Below are positions 56,158 to 64,000 of a DNA stretch of 64,000 bases, in pieces. Origin of the DNA: Lactiplantibacillus mudanjiangensis (lineage in GTDB: Bacteria > Bacillota > Bacilli > Lactobacillales > Lactobacillaceae); the NCBI RefSeq assembly GCF_005405385.1, contig NZ_BJDY01000002.1:682001-746000 (forward strand), in the 5' to 3' direction. A program made the translations under genes and the position numbers. How positions within the stretch are numbered: position 1 is the first letter of the stretch; the number at the start of each line of letters is the position of its first letter. The notes under the pieces were generated by a model that was not told where the DNA came from, searched no databases, and saw only the letters and a program-made list of their open reading frames with translations.

Positions 56158-57756
56158 TTACTTAACTGTCCCAGCAAAGCTAGGTTTGAAATATGAACTA
56201 ATCGTTTGAACTTGCACGTTTTGACCACTTTCAGGTGCCGCTACATATTGATTGTTTCCTAAGTAGATGGCATCATGATACGTTGATCCACGTGAACCCC
56301 AGAATAAAATATCTCCTGGTTGTGCATCTTTAACAGAATGCACAGAAACATATGCTTCTTGCGCAACCGTGTTATGTGGTAATGAAATGCCAGCTGCATG
56401 CTGGAAGACATAAGCAACTAACCCAGAACAATCCATCCCAGATAAACTACTCCCACCATAAACATAAGGAATATTGGCGCTAGCCAACTTCAACGCTAAG
56501 CCCGTTACCGAACCAGTTGTTAAATTAGCATTGCTGGTCGTCTTGGTTGAGCTACTTGCAGTCGTGGCAGCCGTACTTGTACTACTACTTTGTTGCGTTG
56601 CCGTTGATGCTTGGCTTGCACTGCTACTCGTGCTTTGACTAGTACTCGTGGTTGAACTAGCTGCACTAGTGGCTTTAGTAGCAACCTTTTTAACCGTGGC
56701 TTTGCGCGTTGTCTTCTTAGCAACACTCGTCACACTAGCACTAGTGGCGCTTGGTGTCGTTTGACTAGCCGCACTAGCTTGGCTACTGGTTGAACTAGCA
56801 CTAGTAGCTGTCTTTGTCGTTTTTTTAGCGACACTGCTAGTAGCTTGTGACGTTGACGCAGCTTTAGCTGGTGCTTGACTAGTAGATGCACTTGAAGTGC
56901 TACTGCTACTAGTCGTCGTGCTGCTAGCAGCACTTGGCGTTGTCGTTGATTGATCATCACTGGCTGACGTTGTGGTTGAACTAGCAGCTGCAGTTGAGCT
57001 AGCTTGGCTCGCACTAGCACTTGTCGCAGTAGCTGCCACAATGTGACTCTTCTCAGTCGTGGTGGTGGTGGTGCTACTACTACTTGCTGAACTAGGCGTT
57101 GTCGTTGACGCTTGACTCGTTGAGCTGCTTACCTTACTTGACTGACTAGCTTGACTTGTACTACTTGCACTAGCTGGCGTTGTTGATGCAGCACTAGTTG
57201 AACTAGTCGTAGCTGCCTTAGTTGAAGACGCAGCTGTCACCGTATTTTCAGCAGCATCAGTAGCAGCCGCTTTTTGACTCGTTGTTGTCGACGATGATTT
57301 TGCAGCACTAGTTGTGTTGCTAGTCGTTGTTGACTTAGTGGCCTTAGCGTCACTTGGCAAGATCAATTGTTGACCTGTCACAATAACGTCTCCGCTTAAG
57401 TTATTTAACGTTTGTAACGTATGCACCGAAGTCCCATACTTATCCGCTAAATCCCAAAGCGTATCGCCAGCTTTCACAGTATATGTACCCTGATCTGACG
57501 TTTTGGCTGAAGTTGCATTGACTTGTAATTTCTGACCGACATAGATTAAATCAGTATTCGCGTCAAGGGCTTTCACCTTATTTAAAGTTTCGATGCTCTT
57601 GACGGAAACACCATGTTGCTGAGCGAGGCTCCAAACGGTATCGTTTTGTTTAACAGTAACCGTCGCAGCATTGGCAGCTTGAGCTGTAGCAAACAGCAAA
57701 CCAACGGCACCAACCGTACCGGCTAGGACCTTGCCCGTTGTATGTGCTTGTGACAT
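56158..57756 (-). CDS. LysM and NlpC/P60 peptidoglycan hydrolase
   Basis: 532 residues from the ATG at 57756 (AAAGGAG upstream). Signal peptide (1-31, AQAANA), LysM 1 (about 33-79, VKQNDTVWSLAQQHG), LysM 2 (about 91-134, VKAGDTLWDLADKYG), a Ser/Thr/Ala/Gln low-complexity linker (about 136-415), and a C-terminal NlpC/P60 endopeptidase domain (about 420-532) with Cys443 in MDCSGL and His494 in YHDAIYLG. The position often occupied by a third polar residue reads AAPESG. Likely a secreted gamma-D-glutamyl endopeptidase acting in wall turnover; the linker may be glycosylated. Confidence 0.92.
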   Translation of the reverse strand: MSQAHTTGKVLAGTVGAVGLLFATAQAANAATVTVKQNDTVWSLAQQHGVSVKSIETLNKVKALDANTDLIYVGQKLQVNATSAKTSDQGTYTVKAGDTLWDLADKYGTSVHTLQTLNNLSGDVIVTGQQLILPSDAKATKSTTTSNTTSAAKSSSTTTSQKAAATDAAENTVTAASSTKAATTSSTSAASTTPASASSTSQASQSSKVSSSTSQASTTTPSSASSSSTTTTTTEKSHIVAATATSASASQASSTAAASSTTTSASDDQSTTTPSAASSTTTSSSSTSSASTSQAPAKAASTSQATSSVAKKTTKTATSASSTSSQASAASQTTPSATSASVTSVAKKTTRKATVKKVATKATSAASSTTSTSQSTSSSASQASTATQQSSSTSTAATTASSSTKTTSNANLTTGSVTGLALKLASANIPYVYGGSSLSGMDCSGLVAYVFQHAAGISLPHNTVAQEAYVSVHSVKDAQPGDILFWGSRGSTYHDAIYLGNNQYVAAPESGQNVQVQTISSYFKPSFAGTVK

Positions 57757-57846
57757 TAACTCCACTCCTTTGGCATTAACCGAATATATTTGCCTGAATG
57801 ACATTGAAATTCATAATTTTTAAGAAAAGCTTAACACCTTTTACAA

Positions 57847-57875
57847 ATTATAACTTTATTGTAGCACACTTTAAA
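57847..57875 (-). promoter_or_regulatory. Predicted promoter of the LysM/NlpC gene
   Basis: Minus strand: TTTAAA, 17-bp spacer, TATAAT. An extended -10 TGCTACAAT lies just upstream as an alternative. Gives a leader of about 85 nt. Confidence 0.5.
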
Positions 57876-58107
57876 AAAATGCAAACCACAATCACTTATT
57901 TTTTTATAAAACAACTTGTTAACTATCCAGCGATTAAAGTTAGCTTGTTCAGTCAACAAACCTTGACCTAGCAAGGGTTAACCAATCAAGTCATTAACTA
58001 ACAACTCGATAGTTCAAGGGCTGTCAGAAGCGCTGAAACCGTTGTCTGTAACCGGTTTAGACGAGATACGACTAATTTAAGATAATTTAAAGTTTCCCAA
58101 ACAAAAA
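57876..58107. other. Intergenic region, nothing definite
   Basis: About 230 bp between the LysM gene promoter and the prs terminator. AAACCG...CGGTTT near 58035-58062 could form a small hairpin. No gene-like frame. Confidence 0.4.
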
Positions 58108-58134
58108 ACGCCCCCACTAATAGCGTGAGCGCGT
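58103..58134 (-). terminator. Terminator of prs
   Basis: Minus strand: ACGC-CTCAC / GTGgG-GCGT imperfect hairpin followed by six T residues. Confidence 0.75.
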
Positions 58135-58149
58135 CTAATTTAGTCGAAA

Positions 58150-59115
58150 TTAGATTTCAGGTGTAAATAAACTATCGACCGGTTGTTGAGCGTGAACTAA
58201 CTTAATGGCATCACCTAGTAACGGTCCAACCGAAAGTTGTTCTAACTTTTCAAATTGTTTAGCCGCTGGAATTGCAATCGTATCCGTGACGATCACTTTT
58301 TCCAAAGCGGAATTTTGTAATTTTTCTGGTGCATCTTGAGAGAAAATCGCATGCGTGGCACAACCATAAATCTTGGCGGCCCCAGCGGCCTTCAAAGCCG
58401 CCGCCGAAACATCAAACCGAGTCCCAGTATCGATCATGTCATCGATCACGATGGCAATTCGACCTTCGACTTGCCCGATAATACTATCTGGCACAATATT
58501 ATCATCATCAGGATGACGATTATCAATAATCGCAATCGGTGCACCCAATAATTCGGCCATCTTTCGAGCACGGGACACCCCGGCATGATCTGGTGAAACG
58601 ACAACTAAGTTATCGGTAATCCCACGATCCTTAAAGTAGCTCGCAAGTAGTGGTGCTGCCAACAAGTGATCAACTGGAATATCGAAGAAGCCTTGGATTT
58701 GTGCGGCATGCAAATCGATCGTTAAGATTCGGTCTGCCCGATCTTTTTCCAAGAGTGTCGCAATTAACTTCGCCGTAATTGGTTCCCGTGACCGGGCTTT
58801 ACGATCTTGACGTGAATAACCATAGTAAGGAATCACGACATTAATCTCGCTAGCACTGGCCCGACGTAAGGCATCAATCATAATCAATAACTCTAAAATC
58901 GTATCATTAACTGGATCAGAAATGGATTGAACAACAAAGACTTCGGCACCCCGAATGCTTTCTTCAATATTAATCTGAATTTCACCATCACTAAACCGTT
59001 TGACTGAGCTCTTCCCAAGTGGAATGCCCACTCGATCTGAAATCTTTTGCGCCAACGGCATATTAGAATTGAGCGCAAACAATTTTAGTTTGGCATATGA
59101 TTCGTCTGCTGACAT
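58150..59115 (-). CDS. prs: Ribose-phosphate pyrophosphokinase
   Basis: 321 residues. Conserved N-terminal LKLFALNSN and [16 protein letters not shown], flexible loop, [21 protein letters not shown], and the PRPP-binding [11 protein letters not shown] (about 213-223). It makes PRPP for nucleotide, His and Trp synthesis. An in-frame GTG-type extension to 59127 exists, but GGAGGT lies 6 nt before the ATG at 59115. Single gene with an extended -10 (TGCTATAAT, 59155-59163). Confidence 0.96.
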   Translation of the reverse strand: MSADESYAKLKLFALNSNMPLAQKISDRVGIPLGKSSVKRFSDGEIQINIEESIRGAEVFVVQSISDPVNDTILELLIMIDALRRASASEINVVIPYYGYSRQDRKARSREPITAKLIATLLEKDRADRILTIDLHAAQIQGFFDIPVDHLLAAPLLASYFKDRGITDNLVVVSPDHAGVSRARKMAELLGAPIAIIDNRHPDDDNIVPDSIIGQVEGRIAIVIDDMIDTGTRFDVSAAALKAAGAAKIYGCATHAIFSQDAPEKLQNSALEKVIVTDTIAIPAAKQFEKLEQLSVGPLLGDAIKLVHAQQPVDSLFTPEI

Positions 59116-59216
59116 AGCAACCTCCAAGAAATTAGTTTCATGACATATAAGTTAATTATAGCAGTATCGTTGGTCAAAAAGCAGTAAAGACGCATAATTT
59201 TATGATTTTTATCCAA

Positions 59217-61748
59217 CTAGTTGGCAGCTGGCATAAAATCCGTTGGCCGACTATCATGCATGCCAATCATCGGATCAATCCCACCACTGCGAACTAAGGC
59301 GGGCGTTAATCGATAAGTCTTAGGTGATGACGCGCTTGCGCCTTCAACCGCTGGCTCACTAGTACTGCTAGTTGCTATCGCAGCTGTTGATTCGGACGAT
59401 GCTACTTGACTTGTCTGCGTTTCAGCGGCACTTAATGGCGTCACATCAGCTTGATCATCGCCAAAGACTTGTTGCAATCGTTTAGTCAACGTGGTCAAAC
59501 GGTTCACTGATTCATTCGTGACACTCCGTAAAAATGACTGCTGATCACCAAGCAAAATAAGCATTTGTTCAGCCCGGGTCACTGCCGTATACAATAAGTT
59601 ACGCTGAAGCATCCGTGAAAACTGTGGCACCATCGGCAAAATCACCATCTTAAACTGGCTCCCTTGCGATTTATGAATCGACATACTGTACGCCAAGGTT
59701 AATCGATTCCACTCACTACGCTGATAGGTCACTTCATTTTGCTCAAAGGCAATCGTGATTTGATCCTTTTTACTCTTGTTATGGGGATCCTTAGCTAAAT
59801 CAATCCCGACGATCTTGCCAATATCTCCATTAAAGACATTATCCTCGGGCGAATTAACCAAATGCAAGACTTTATCCCCAACTCTAAACGTCTGATCATT
59901 ATACGTTAATTGTTTTTGACGCGCCGACTTAACCGGATTGAAAATATTTTGAACCGTTTTATTTAGCTGATCAATACCAGCGGCACCACGATACATGGGG
60001 GCTAAAATCTGTACGTCATCCGAACTAAAACCACGGGCTTTGGCTTTAGCCACAATTTGCTCAACCAGATGATTGACCTGATACGCGCCACAGGCAATAA
60101 AGGAGCGGTCTTTTTGATTCACGGTAAAATCATCTGGTAACCGCCCATCCTTAATCGCATGCGCCAATGGAATGATGCTAGAATCACCATCTTGTCGATA
60201 AATCTTAGTCAACTCAATTTGTGGCAACCATGGACTCGCTAGCAAGTCGTGGAAGACTTGACCAGCACCAACCGATGGCAACTGATCCTTATCACCCACT
60301 AAAATCACTTGCATGTGACTCGGAACTGCTTGCAACAACAATTGGAACAAGCTCGTATCGACCATCGACATTTCATCAATGATTAAAATACCGCCTTCCA
60401 AATCCTTCGTTGGCATCTCTGGGCCGTCTTCGCGACCGGTTAACCCAAGCAACCGGTGAATCGTACTAGCCGGCAAACCGGTTGTTTCCGCCATCCGTTT
60501 GGCTGCTCGCCCAGTCGGCGCCGCTAGCAAGATCGGGAACGTCTTGTCCTTGTATTGATTAATATCTAGCGACACATCATGTAATTCGGCAAATAACGAC
60601 ACTAAACCACGAATGATCGTGGTTTTACCAGTCCCTGGCCCCCCCGTTAGCAAGAACAAGTGGCTACTAATAGCCGACTTCAAGGCTTGGGTTTGTGACG
60701 CGTCGTAAGTTAAGTTGCTGGCTTTGGCGACATGCTCAATTGCACGATCAACCCGTTTTTCATTTAAATCATCGGCATTATCAGCGTCATGGAGTCGCTT
60801 TAAATGCTCAGCAATCCCCCATTCAGCCTCATATAGCGCCCGTAAATAAATCCGGTTTTCGTCACCCACAATCAGATTATCTTGAGCTAAAGCCACGAGT
60901 TGATCCGCTAATTTTTGCGGGTCAACGGCGACATTGCGCGAATTTTCTAAAAGCTGCAAGGTCGTATTCAATAGGGGTTTGGCCGTGGTATACGTATCAC
61001 CATTTTGTGCACATAGTTCGTTGATTTCCGTTAATAGTCCGGCCCGCAGTCGACTATCAGCTTGGGGATCAATATTCAGCTGAGCAGCAATTTGATCGGC
61101 TTTCTTGAACCCGACCCCTTTGATGTCTTCAACTAATCGATACGGATTTTCTTCAATCGTGCTCAAGGTATCGCCTTGATATTTAGCATAAATAGCCGCC
61201 GCTAACCGACTCCCAAAACCATAGGCATTGAGGCCAATGATGGTTTGTTCTAGACCATTATTAGCTCGTAACGTTTCGATCAACGTCTGTTGCACACTGG
61301 CCCGTAGTCCGATTGGCGTGAGCACTTTGGGATCTTCTAAAATTCGATCAATCGCTTGATTACCTAACGTATCCACAATTCGTTCGGCGGTTCGTTTTCC
61401 TAGACCCGGAAAATCATCACCCGCTAAATAGGCGATCAAGCCACTACGCGATGTTGGCGTTTCATTTTGATAATTATCCGCTTGAAATTGGGTGCCATAT
61501 TTGGGATGGCGGACTGCTTTGCCCGTGAAACGATAAGTCGCCTCTTCTTGAATATCAGCAAAACTTCCAGTGACAACAATTTCATCTTCTGCCCAATCAA
61601 TATTTTGTTCCGTTACTTTAACAAGTAAGACCTTATAAAAACTGTCGGCACTGCTAAAAAAGACAGCTGCAACTTTGCCGACGACATATGGTGTGGTCGT
61701 TTGACCGGCAGCATCATCGGGGAATAAATTTTGATCCGCTTCCGTCAT
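59217..61748 (-). CDS. recD2: RecD2 family ATP-dependent DNA helicase
   Basis: 843 residues: N-terminal OB-like and helix-hairpin-helix region (DDFPGLGKRTAERIV, GVGFKKADQIA), helicase core with Walker A GGPGTGKTT (369-377), LIIDEMSMVD Walker B, and C-terminal SIHKSQGSQF and AVTRAEQMLILL motifs. A Thr/Ser/Ala tail of about 100 residues ends the protein. RecD2 is a 5'-3' helicase tied to mismatch repair and replication stress; it works without RecBC. Downstream of the TPR gene, as in Bacillus. Confidence 0.95.
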   Translation of the reverse strand: MTEADQNLFPDDAAGQTTTPYVVGKVAAVFFSSADSFYKVLLVKVTEQNIDWAEDEIVVTGSFADIQEEATYRFTGKAVRHPKYGTQFQADNYQNETPTSRSGLIAYLAGDDFPGLGKRTAERIVDTLGNQAIDRILEDPKVLTPIGLRASVQQTLIETLRANNGLEQTIIGLNAYGFGSRLAAAIYAKYQGDTLSTIEENPYRLVEDIKGVGFKKADQIAAQLNIDPQADSRLRAGLLTEINELCAQNGDTYTTAKPLLNTTLQLLENSRNVAVDPQKLADQLVALAQDNLIVGDENRIYLRALYEAEWGIAEHLKRLHDADNADDLNEKRVDRAIEHVAKASNLTYDASQTQALKSAISSHLFLLTGGPGTGKTTIIRGLVSLFAELHDVSLDINQYKDKTFPILLAAPTGRAAKRMAETTGLPASTIHRLLGLTGREDGPEMPTKDLEGGILIIDEMSMVDTSLFQLLLQAVPSHMQVILVGDKDQLPSVGAGQVFHDLLASPWLPQIELTKIYRQDGDSSIIPLAHAIKDGRLPDDFTVNQKDRSFIACGAYQVNHLVEQIVAKAKARGFSSDDVQILAPMYRGAAGIDQLNKTVQNIFNPVKSARQKQLTYNDQTFRVGDKVLHLVNSPEDNVFNGDIGKIVGIDLAKDPHNKSKKDQITIAFEQNEVTYQRSEWNRLTLAYSMSIHKSQGSQFKMVILPMVPQFSRMLQRNLLYTAVTRAEQMLILLGDQQSFLRSVTNESVNRLTTLTKRLQQVFGDDQADVTPLSAAETQTSQVASSESTAAIATSSTSEPAVEGASASSPKTYRLTPALVRSGGIDPMIGMHDSRPTDFMPAAN

Positions 61749-61763
61749 GGGACCACCTCCTCA

Positions 61764-62432
61764 TTAGTTCGATGACTGGTCGCCCTTTTGCGCGGCCAGC
61801 ATCTTCTCAATATCACTTAGTTGTTGTTGATGCTGGTTAAAATAAGTTGAATCTAATTTTTCAGCTTGGGCAAACAACGCTGCATACGGTTGTCCAAGGA
61901 CCATCGCCGTTAATCCAGCATTGAAATAAGCATGACCATTTTTGTGATCTAGCTGGATCACGTCTTGATAAAAATCGTATGCCTGCTGATTATTGCCTAA
62001 CGCAAGTAAGATATCTGCTACTAACAAATTAGCATCAACGGCTTGTGGCTGCTGATCTTTAGCAGTAATCGCCCAAACCAAGGCATGTTGATAATCCTTT
62101 TTAGCCATTAGCGATTGCGCCATCATTAAATAAGCATCGGTTTTTAATTTCACATCAGTAATTTGTTGATAATACGGCAAGGCCCGATCATATTCACCAG
62201 CTTGATAATACACATTGCCCAAGGCATAAGTGAGTAAGTCACGTGCTTTGACGTTTTGATCAAATTGTCCCAATGCTTTCATCAGTAGCTCTTCAGCCTG
62301 TTCAAAATCTTGTCCAGCTGTGAGTAACACAGCCAATTCATAGTAGGCCTGATAGTTAGCTGGCTCCGCATCAATCTTGGTCACCAGCTGATGAACTAAC
62401 GCTTGTTGTTCGGCTTTGGTTGGTTTTGTCAT
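61764..62432 (-). CDS. TPR-repeat protein
   Basis: 222 residues, made of about five tetratricopeptide repeats (for example ANYQAYYELAVLLTAGQDFEQAEELL, AYLMMAQSLMAKKDYQHALVWA split over 36-150). Soluble adaptor protein, partner unknown. It lies 15 bp before recD2 and 12 bp after the phosphatase gene, so the three form one unit; the TPR-recD2 pair matches yrrB-yrrC of Bacillus. Confidence 0.9.
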   Translation of the reverse strand: MTKPTKAEQQALVHQLVTKIDAEPANYQAYYELAVLLTAGQDFEQAEELLMKALGQFDQNVKARDLLTYALGNVYYQAGEYDRALPYYQQITDVKLKTDAYLMMAQSLMAKKDYQHALVWAITAKDQQPQAVDANLLVADILLALGNNQQAYDFYQDVIQLDHKNGHAYFNAGLTAMVLGQPYAALFAQAEKLDSTYFNQHQQQLSDIEKMLAAQKGDQSSN

Positions 62433-62444
62433 CCCGGCTACCTC

Positions 62445-63110
62445 CTAAATTGTATCCGTTGCATCCGGTTCACGTGACAAGTAAGACGTATCATTCCATA
62501 GTAATAGCTTGAATGTCTTGCCCCGATCGTGAGTTTCAAGCATCGTTGTGCTGGTATTAGACAAGCCCCCACGATCGCGTAAGTGGGCTAAATCAGTGCC
62601 AAGTAACGTATTCACCAATGCATTTAGCGCCGCACCGTGACTAACGATTAAGACATTGTCTTCACGGCGTGGATTGGCAGCAACAATTTGTTTAATAGCT
62701 GGCGTCATCCGTTTGATTAATTGTTGAAAACTCTCCCCATTAATCGCCGTTGGATCATATTGATCAGGATGTTCACGAAAAGCCTGGAACTCAGTTGGGT
62801 ATTGTGCTTCAACATCGGTAAATTTCATGCCTTCCATTTTACCTAAATTAAACTCGCGTAATCGACTCAAAATTGTTAACGGTAAATCTGGGTGAGCTAA
62901 ATCTTGTTGTAACGTCGTCGCCGTGTCCCGGGCACGTTTTAAGGGACTCGCATAAATATGCTTAAACTGAATGGCTTGCAATGCCGCGGCCAGTTGATGA
63001 ATCTCAGTATAACTTGCTGGCAATAACGGCGAGTCACCTTGTGACCCTTGGTAGCGTCCTTCTAAATTCCACGCCGTTTTACCATGGCGAATAAATAACA
63101 ATTTTGTCAA
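62445..63110 (-). CDS. Histidine phosphatase family protein
   Basis: 221 residues. The phosphohistidine motif FIRHGKTAWNLEGRYQG (His9) and the second active-site His in VSHGAALNAL (about 165) are intact, with Arg and Glu in SPLKRARDT and MEGMKF. It belongs to the phosphoglycerate-mutase-like superfamily; monomer size and sequence favour a broad phosphatase rather than a glycolytic mutase. First gene of a unit with the TPR protein and recD2. Confidence 0.9.
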   Translation of the reverse strand: MTKLLFIRHGKTAWNLEGRYQGSQGDSPLLPASYTEIHQLAAALQAIQFKHIYASPLKRARDTATTLQQDLAHPDLPLTILSRLREFNLGKMEGMKFTDVEAQYPTEFQAFREHPDQYDPTAINGESFQQLIKRMTPAIKQIVAANPRREDNVLIVSHGAALNALVNTLLGTDLAHLRDRGGLSNTSTTMLETHDRGKTFKLLLWNDTSYLSREPDATDTI

Positions 63111-63207
63111 AACATTACTTCCTCATCTTGGTCGCAAAGACCCATAATCGTATCTTCTATTATGCCAGTTTTAGCGATCATTTTCAAAACCTCCTTTTCA
63201 CCAAAAA

Positions 63208-63241
63208 GGCCACTAATCATCGATAACACCATGATTAGTGG
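63208..63241 (-). terminator. Terminator of the WxL protein gene
   Basis: CCACTAATCA / TGATTAGTGG 10-bp perfect stem followed by CC and five T residues on the minus strand. Confidence 0.88.
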
Positions 63242-63262
63242 TCACAACTTATTGATTGTCAT

Positions 63263-64000
63263 TTATTGATTAGGCACCACCCCTAAAGTCCAATTTATGA
63301 TGCTTTGGTACGTACCAGCACTAACTAGCGGATTATGGCCCACTGTTAAATAGCTAGCCGTCACATCGTAACTTTGACTGTGATAACCATTTTGACTCGC
63401 TATCGTCTGTTGTTGGTTATCAGCCGGTAACGTTACTGACAGATTTTGACTTGTATCTACTAAAGTTAATTGTGCATTAGTTATTGACGCACCACCATAG
63501 GCTGAGGTACCAAACGGGGCCAGGCTCGCCGACAACGTCCAGGCATTTCCAACCGTCCGTTGATCGCTCACAGCCAATTGATACTGATCGTTACCATCAA
63601 CGGCTGTGCCATCAGTCGTTGCGGACGTTGTCTTTAGCTGTGTCCCGCTGGCAAGCGCTTTTAGTGACACGCTGCCAAAATTAAAATTTGGCACCGCCCT
63701 TAAGGTCAAGCTGCCACCTTTAGTCACGGTCAACAACGCTGCATTAGTCGTCACGGTTTGTGGTTTGCCATTGACTGTATACGTCAAAGTCGCATAATAC
63801 CCCGTGCCATCATCATCGGCATTAGTTGGCGATTTAATCGTATAACTCGTTGCTTGCGAATTCAGCGCCGTACTTTTACCATCTTTAACTCGATACCAAT
63901 TACTTACAGTGACATCGGCCGGTAAAGTCGGTAACTGAAATGTCGCCGGTGTGCCTTCCATCACAGTCTCATCTTGTAATGAGCCAACCATAATATCGAC
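63263..64000 (-). CDS. WxL-domain surface protein (5' part outside window)
   Basis: About 245 C-terminal residues; the frame stays open to the window edge, and the ATG at 63991 has no ribosome binding site, so the start is outside. An immunoglobulin-like stretch (FQLPTLPADVTVSNWYRVKDGK, split) precedes a WxL domain (about the last 145 residues) with the two WxL motifs: NAWTLSASLAPF and INWTLGVVP. WxL domains attach non-covalently to peptidoglycan in low-GC Gram-positives and often occur in clusters with membrane-anchored partners, which would lie right of the window. Confidence 0.88.
   Translation of the reverse strand, partial: VDIMVGSLQDETVMEGTPATFQLPTLPADVTVSNWYRVKDGKSTALNSQATSYTIKSPTNADDDGTGYYATLTYTVNGKPQTVTTNAALLTVTKGGSLTLRAVPNFNFGSVSLKALASGTQLKTTSATTDGTAVDGNDQYQLAVSDQRTVGNAWTLSASLAPFGTSAYGGASITNAQLTLVDTSQNLSVTLPADNQQQTIASQNGYHSQSYDVTASYLTVGHNPLVSAGTYQSIINWTLGVVPNQ

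Noticed and set aside
56520-57041. Leu/Arg/Val-rich minus-strand frames within the LysM gene
   Set aside because: Frame-shifted translations of the Ser/Thr/Ala low-complexity linker.
57776-57852. WalR-type box upstream of the LysM hydrolase gene
   Set aside because: TGTAAA and TGTTAA occur but 9 bp apart instead of the 11-bp period of the WalR consensus.

Overview
The window is a gene-dense piece of a low-to-moderate GC Firmicute chromosome. Protein sequences, the gene complement (WxL surface protein, pyruvate dehydrogenase operon, PTS fructose operon, comE operon) and the strong AAGGAGG-type ribosome binding sites point to Lactobacillaceae, most like the Lactiplantibacillus plantarum group. 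The species call is inference from remembered protein similarity. No tRNA, rRNA, CRISPR array, insertion sequence or prophage was seen. The first and last genes (recJ and a WxL-domain protein) are cut by the window edges.

Layout: 1-3289, recJ, a LapA-like membrane protein, an SDR oxidoreductase and rnz on the minus strand. 3436-5023, a small orphan gene, a large structured repeat and a lipoprotein. 5070-10264, obgE and the divergent fruR-fruK-fruA operon. 10348-17301, a small anchored protein, a lipid-anchored phosphoesterase, uvrC and a two-gene polar amino acid ABC transporter (binding protein fused to permease, plus ATPase). 17365-23181, an Fe-S biogenesis-like protein, MazG-like protein, ysxC, clpX, tig and tuf. 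23399-28338, a TPR-like orphan, rnjB, dapA and an MFS exporter. 28474-33874, divergent rpsO and rpsT, holA and comEA-comEB-comEC. 33960-43479, the Bacilli-conserved sepM/ylbL-coaD-rsmD-ylbG group, pyc, ftsW and typA. 43670-50741, an inositol monophosphatase-like gene, a UPF0223 gene, an LDH-like pseudoenzyme candidate and pdhABCD. 51045-55364, def, a small anchored protein, rpoY-rnjA and a lipid kinase. 55365-64000, a second copy of the structured repeat, a small coiled-coil protein, a LysM/NlpC-P60 wall hydrolase, prs, recD2-TPR-phosphatase, and the WxL protein.

Most of the window is housekeeping: translation and protein quality control (tuf, tig, clpX, ysxC, obgE, typA, def, rpsO, rpsT), RNA decay (RNase J1, J2, Z), DNA repair and uptake (recJ, uvrC, recD2, holA, comE), central carbon (fru, pdh, pyc), and envelope (ftsW, LysM hydrolase). 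Several blocks keep the order known from Bacillus subtilis (rpoY-rnjA/def/pdh; ftsW-pyc/ylbG-rsmD-coaD-ylbL; comEA-EB-EC-holA/rpsT; tig-clpX-ysxC; dapA-rnjB; TPR-recD2).

The least ordinary signals are non-coding. They are a two-copy, roughly 320-400 bp bipartite element whose first half folds into a five-helix multibranch with a compensatory base-pair change between copies; an exactly 10-bp-phased T-tract array at the fruR promoter; a TGCATAAA motif array over the amino acid transporter promoter; a 111-nt imperfect hairpin before ylbG; a near-consensus cre over the pdh -35; and a possible ribosome-binding-site-masking leader of rpsO. Among proteins, the LDH-like product at 44727-45665 appears to have lost both the NAD glycine motif and the catalytic histidine.
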